From Daucus carota subsp. sativus (Eukaryota; Streptophyta; Magnoliopsida; Apiales; Apiaceae): a DNA stretch of 64,000 bases. Positions 60,440 to 64,000 of this stretch are shown here, piece after piece; within the stretch, counting starts at the first letter, position 1, and each line of letters begins with the position of its first letter. The notes beneath the pieces are model-generated. The model was not told the DNA's origin. It saw only the letters and a program-made list of their open reading frames with translations, and made no database searches. The stretch spans positions 44,913,598 to 44,977,597 of the forward strand of contig NC_030385.2 in assembly GCF_001625215.2 (NCBI RefSeq), read 5' to 3'. A program made the position numbers and the translations under genes.

Positions 60440-61830
60440 TATGACACTTAGCAATGAAAGAAATAAAACACAACGAATTTTAACATTTAAATTATAAGAC
60501 TTTTATAAGAACTGAAACTTATATAAGAACTAAAACTTATATAAGAACTGAAACTAACTTACTGATATAATATGCAAAGCTGCCGCTCTTGCAAATATTT
60601 TATTTATGCTTTTAATATTTCTGATAATCATTCAGGATTACATAGAACATGAATTTACACTTGAAAAGATTATTCTAGAGATCTTGATAATTCTAAGACT
60701 TTCAATATTCCTGGAACTCTTGTAGTTCTAGAGACTCTTAGAACATATGTAATCATAAATGCTAATCTGCTTCGTTTCCAGGACTCCTCCCAAATACACT
60801 GAATCTTTTAAAATTACAAATTAAATTCACTTCTCAACACCCCCTCTTAATTTGTAATTTTCAGAAAACTTTTGAACTGATTCAGCTTGTCAGATGTGAC
60901 TGCTTTTGTAAGAACATCAGCTGGCTGATCTTGAGTATGAATGTACTCTAGAAGAATTTCAATCCCTGCTAACCATTTCCCTAATGAAATGGTGACGTAT
61001 CTCTATGTGTTTAGACCTTGCGTGGAACACTGGATTTTTAGTCATAGCAATAGCTGACATGTTATCGCACAAAATCATAGTTGGCTTTGAGATATCTTGT
61101 AACATGTCTGAAAGAATACGTCTCAGCCATATAGCTTCACAAGTTGCTTCACTTGATGCAACATATTCTGCCTCTGATGAAGATAATGCCACACTTCTTT
61201 GTTTTCTTGAACTCCATGAAATTGGATTTGATCCTAAACAAAATATATAGCCGGATGTGCTTTTTCTATCATTGAGACTTCCTGCCCAGTCACTGTCTGT
61301 GTATCCAATGAGCTTAGAGTTATCCTCCTTTACGTACTTAATCCCAAAAATTTTAGTACCTTGTAGATACCTTAAAATTCTTTTTGCTGCAGCGAAATGA
61401 AGTGTGCTTGGTTCATTCATGTATCTTGAAACCAGGTTAACAGAATGTATAATATCTGGTCTCGTGTTTGTCAAATAAATCAGAGATTCAACAAGACTTC
61501 GATATATTTTTTGATCAAATTTTGGTGCTCCATCGTCCTGCTGCAATTTCTCATTAACTGCCATAGGCGTCGAAACTGATTTGCAATTCTCCATGCGAAA
61601 TCTTTTTAACAAGTCCAGAATATACTTCTCTTGAGATATAAAAATCTCTCTTTCGATTGTTTCACTTGTATGCCAAGAAAATATTTCATGATTCCAAGAT
61701 CAGTCATCTCGTTTTCTTTCATCATAGCCTCCTTAAACTCTTCCACCATTTGATCATTAGTTTTCATTTAAATAAGGTCATCAACGTTTTTAATACGTTT
61801 TAACACTTTTATTGCATTTAATTCATTTTT
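60440..61830 (-). mobile_element. Ty1/copia LTR element fossil, 3' part
   Basis: A minus-strand copia remnant. Right to left on the plus strand it shows the C-terminal reverse transcriptase (DLGIMKYFLGIQVKQ region), the RNase H block (TDSDWAG, KSTSGYIF, SSEAEY, NPVFHARSKHIEIRHHF), a polypurine tract near 60840-60850 and a 3' LTR of about 400 bp (about 60440-60839, beginning TGTTGAGAAG). The 5' half (gag, integrase, 5' LTR) is missing, so it is broken and truncated. The long clean RNase H frame suggests moderate age. It inserted downstream of the SRA/YDG gene. Confidence 0.88.
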
Positions 61831-63165
61831 AATCCACTGATCATATACTGTAAATGAAAAGGCAGCAACACAAAATTCCATTTAGTTCATTTTTAATCCA
61901 CTGATCATGTTCTCAATTTTCATACGTTTTAACACTTTTATGTACCACAATAAACTGTTGCAGTCTAGTCCCACCATGGCCTTCCAGATTCATCTAAAAT
62001 CAAGGGATGCAGTTGTTTCCAATACGGGACTAATTACTAATTTCTCTCACTTTACCATACTCAAACCTTAGAAGTCCACCGGCTATCTTTTATTACTTTT
62101 TCATTCATTTGAGGAGGATTACTTATTTATTTGATACCACCCTCTCAATCAGTATTATTAGTCCAATTAAATGAACCATGTGGTGATAAATTGTAGACCA
62201 TGGATCAACTTCAGAAAAATAAAGTCCAATATTCTGGGGATTTGGGATTATCCTGCAATCTAACAATGAGATGATAATGTAATTATATGCTGTTCCCAAC
62301 CTAATGTAGCACATTACAACAGAACACAACCATTAACCACAGTTCTCAATATTGGCATCAGTAATCCTAAAATAGAATATTGCACATTATTTTTCATTAT
62401 AAAAATTATTCTGATACTGGCATAAGTACCAATACCCAATATTGCCAATATATTTATTAAAATTTCATGAGCAATACTGTGTCAGGAGAAGGTTACATGT
62501 CCTGTAACTGACAGGCTAATTGCAGAAACAAACCCAACAACTGAACACATACCCAAATTTCCTTTCTTTCGTAGTAAGTTCTCCAGAAAAAAGAGCTGCT
62601 TTGCTTTTAAAAGAGCTTGTTTAGGATGTAAAAGATGAATGCCGAACCTATATAATCAAATATAAAATAAAACAAAAACTGGAAGGTCAGTAAAATATTA
62701 CAGCAATGGTAATACTAACTAGTAAATAGTAATTGAATCAAAAAGTACTAGACAAGTGCTAGAAAGTAACAGCGAGGAGAAGCCTGCTCGGGATTGAAGA
62801 CCACAGTTATAATAGATATTATCAAGTTGAGATTTATGAAAATAGTGGGAAGGCAGATACTGTTGCTTTATATAATCTGTTGCTTGATGAAAGAATGATG
62901 ACCACAGCAAGGACATATGTATATGAGATATATACATATATATACACACACACATATTTATATTGCTGATATGAGAATCTAACGAGTATGGCACATGGAC
63001 TGACAAATAGCATAGTTCATATGTATATTTAAGACTACATACAACAATAAAAAATGCACACCAAAATACTTAATCAGTCTCGAACCAACTAAAGAAAGAA
63101 TTTATAGTTTTACAACTTCGTGGTTTGCTGAATATAAATTCTTATCAGCTTTTAAACTTGCACAG
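61831..63165. other. Spacer before the SNF2 gene fragment
   Basis: No supported gene. Contains a short repeated block at 61786-61940 (TTCATTTTTAATCCACTGAT twice and ACGTTTTAACACTTTTAT twice) and a TATATACACACACACATAT dinucleotide run near 62935-62956. No exon matching the N-terminal part of a CHR12-type protein was seen. Confidence 0.5.
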
Positions 63166-64000
63166 GTGACTGAGCAGCCTTCTATGCTTCTGGGTGGAGA
63201 ACTCAGTGCATATCACCTGGAAGGACTTGAGTGGATGCTTAATTTGTTCAATAAGAATTTGAGTGGAATATTGGCTAATGAGATGGGGTTGGATAAGACA
63301 ATCCAGACCATCTCCCTGATTGCTTATCTAATGGAGAACAAGAATGTGGCTGGACCGCACTTGATTGTGGTCTCAAAGGCTGTACTATCATATTGGATGA
63401 TTGGATTCAGTACTTGGGTTCCTAGGTATGCTTATAGATAAATAATGTTATGCTTTTTTGTCAAACTGTATGTAAATTGCTTTTTGTATAACTTAGTTTC
63501 ATGTTCCAGCATTATTGTTGTTCATTATGATGGCCGTGTGGAGGAGAGAAAGGTACTGAGGGATGCATATTCAGGAAAGGAGAAATTTAATGTATTGATC
63601 ACTGACTTTGACATGGTTATGAGAGATAGAGCATATCTTAAAAAAGTTCAGTGGCAGTACATGTTTGTTGACGAAGGACATAGGCTAATCACTTACGAAT
63701 CTTTTGCAAGGGCTGTCAACTCGGGGTAATTCTGACTGCATCACAACTTAGTCTCTTATTTACTTCTTATTTATTTCATACCTGGTGCTTGTGCATAAAT
63801 ATGTTTGTTTATTAAGGATATGCTTCTGAAGGTGGAAACAAGTTATTGTTAGTTAAAGTGTATAAAGAGATAGATAGAAATAGATATATAACTATTTAAC
63901 TTGTTTAAGATTCGTGTCATATGCAGTTTTAAAATACGAAGGAAAATTTTGCTGAGTGGAAACCCAGTTCCAAATAGTTCACAGGAGTTATGGCCACTGC
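63166..64000 (+). CDS. SNF2 chromatin-remodelling ATPase fragment, CHR12/CHR23-like, altered motifs
   Basis: Three exons can be placed: 63166-63425, 63510-63725 and 63927 to the window end, all in phase with GT-AG borders. They encode the start of the SNF2 helicase domain: [93 protein letters not shown]. Close plant relatives are CHR12/CHR23 (minu) of the BRM group, which slide nucleosomes. Two invariant motifs are changed: Walker A reads EMGLDKT instead of EMGLGKT, and motif III reads LSGNPVPN instead of LTGTPIQN; DEGH is kept. The ~350-residue N-terminal part is not found upstream. ATPase function is doubtful; this is probably a decaying partial duplicate, though no stop was seen in the part shown. 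Confidence 0.8.

Overview
This is plant nuclear DNA, most likely from a eudicot and probably an asterid. The evidence is GT-AG introns in every multi-exon gene, strongly AT-rich spacers, plastid and exocyst proteins with close flowering-plant counterparts, Ty1/copia fossils, and many small terminal-inverted-repeat elements (Stowaway, hAT, Mutator and Tourist types). I do not commit to a family or species. No CRISPR array, rRNA or tRNA gene was recognised.

Layout. 951-5472 (+): a 14-exon class II diterpene cyclase of the copalyl diphosphate synthase family. It keeps the DxDD acid but has Tyr in place of the catalytic His, and carries one extra base in exon 4. 5747-7132 (-): an intronless WD40 protein of the JINGUBANG type. 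9690-10001 (+): a small basic protein of unknown function. 13025-17955 (+): a WAKL14-type wall-associated receptor kinase with a transposon-filled intron. 19202-20761 (-): intronless allene oxide synthase (jasmonate pathway) with two G-boxes upstream. 23083-25033 (-): plastid-type octanoyltransferase LIP2p. 27879-29318 (+): a five-exon plastid UPF0114 membrane protein. 30173-45082 (-): exocyst subunit SEC3A, for which all 25 exons could be placed in phase (890 aa). 46729-49092 (-): a DUF616 (MUCI70/TOD1-like) Golgi glycosyltransferase-type protein. 52150-52437 (-): the last exon of plastid ribosomal protein bS9. 59591-60364 (+): an SRA/YDG-only protein. 63166-64000 (+): part of a CHR12/CHR23-type SNF2 ATPase with changed nucleotide-binding motifs, running off the window end.

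The first 50 kb is ordinary euchromatin with genes every 2-5 kb. The last 14 kb is gene-poor, with copia fragments, foldback elements and two unusual chromatin-type genes. The genes do not form a pathway cluster. The diterpene cyclase and the jasmonate enzyme are both metabolic, but they belong to different pathways and no P450 or class I diterpene synthase lies beside the cyclase.

The best leads are (1) the diterpene cyclase with the LHS-to-LYS change, a change known in an engineered relative to redirect the product toward the clerodane (kolavenyl) skeleton, together with its single-base frame break; (2) the nested repeat at 49578-50882, which holds a perfect 128-bp palindrome; and (3) the SRA-only and Walker-A-altered SNF2 genes at the right end.
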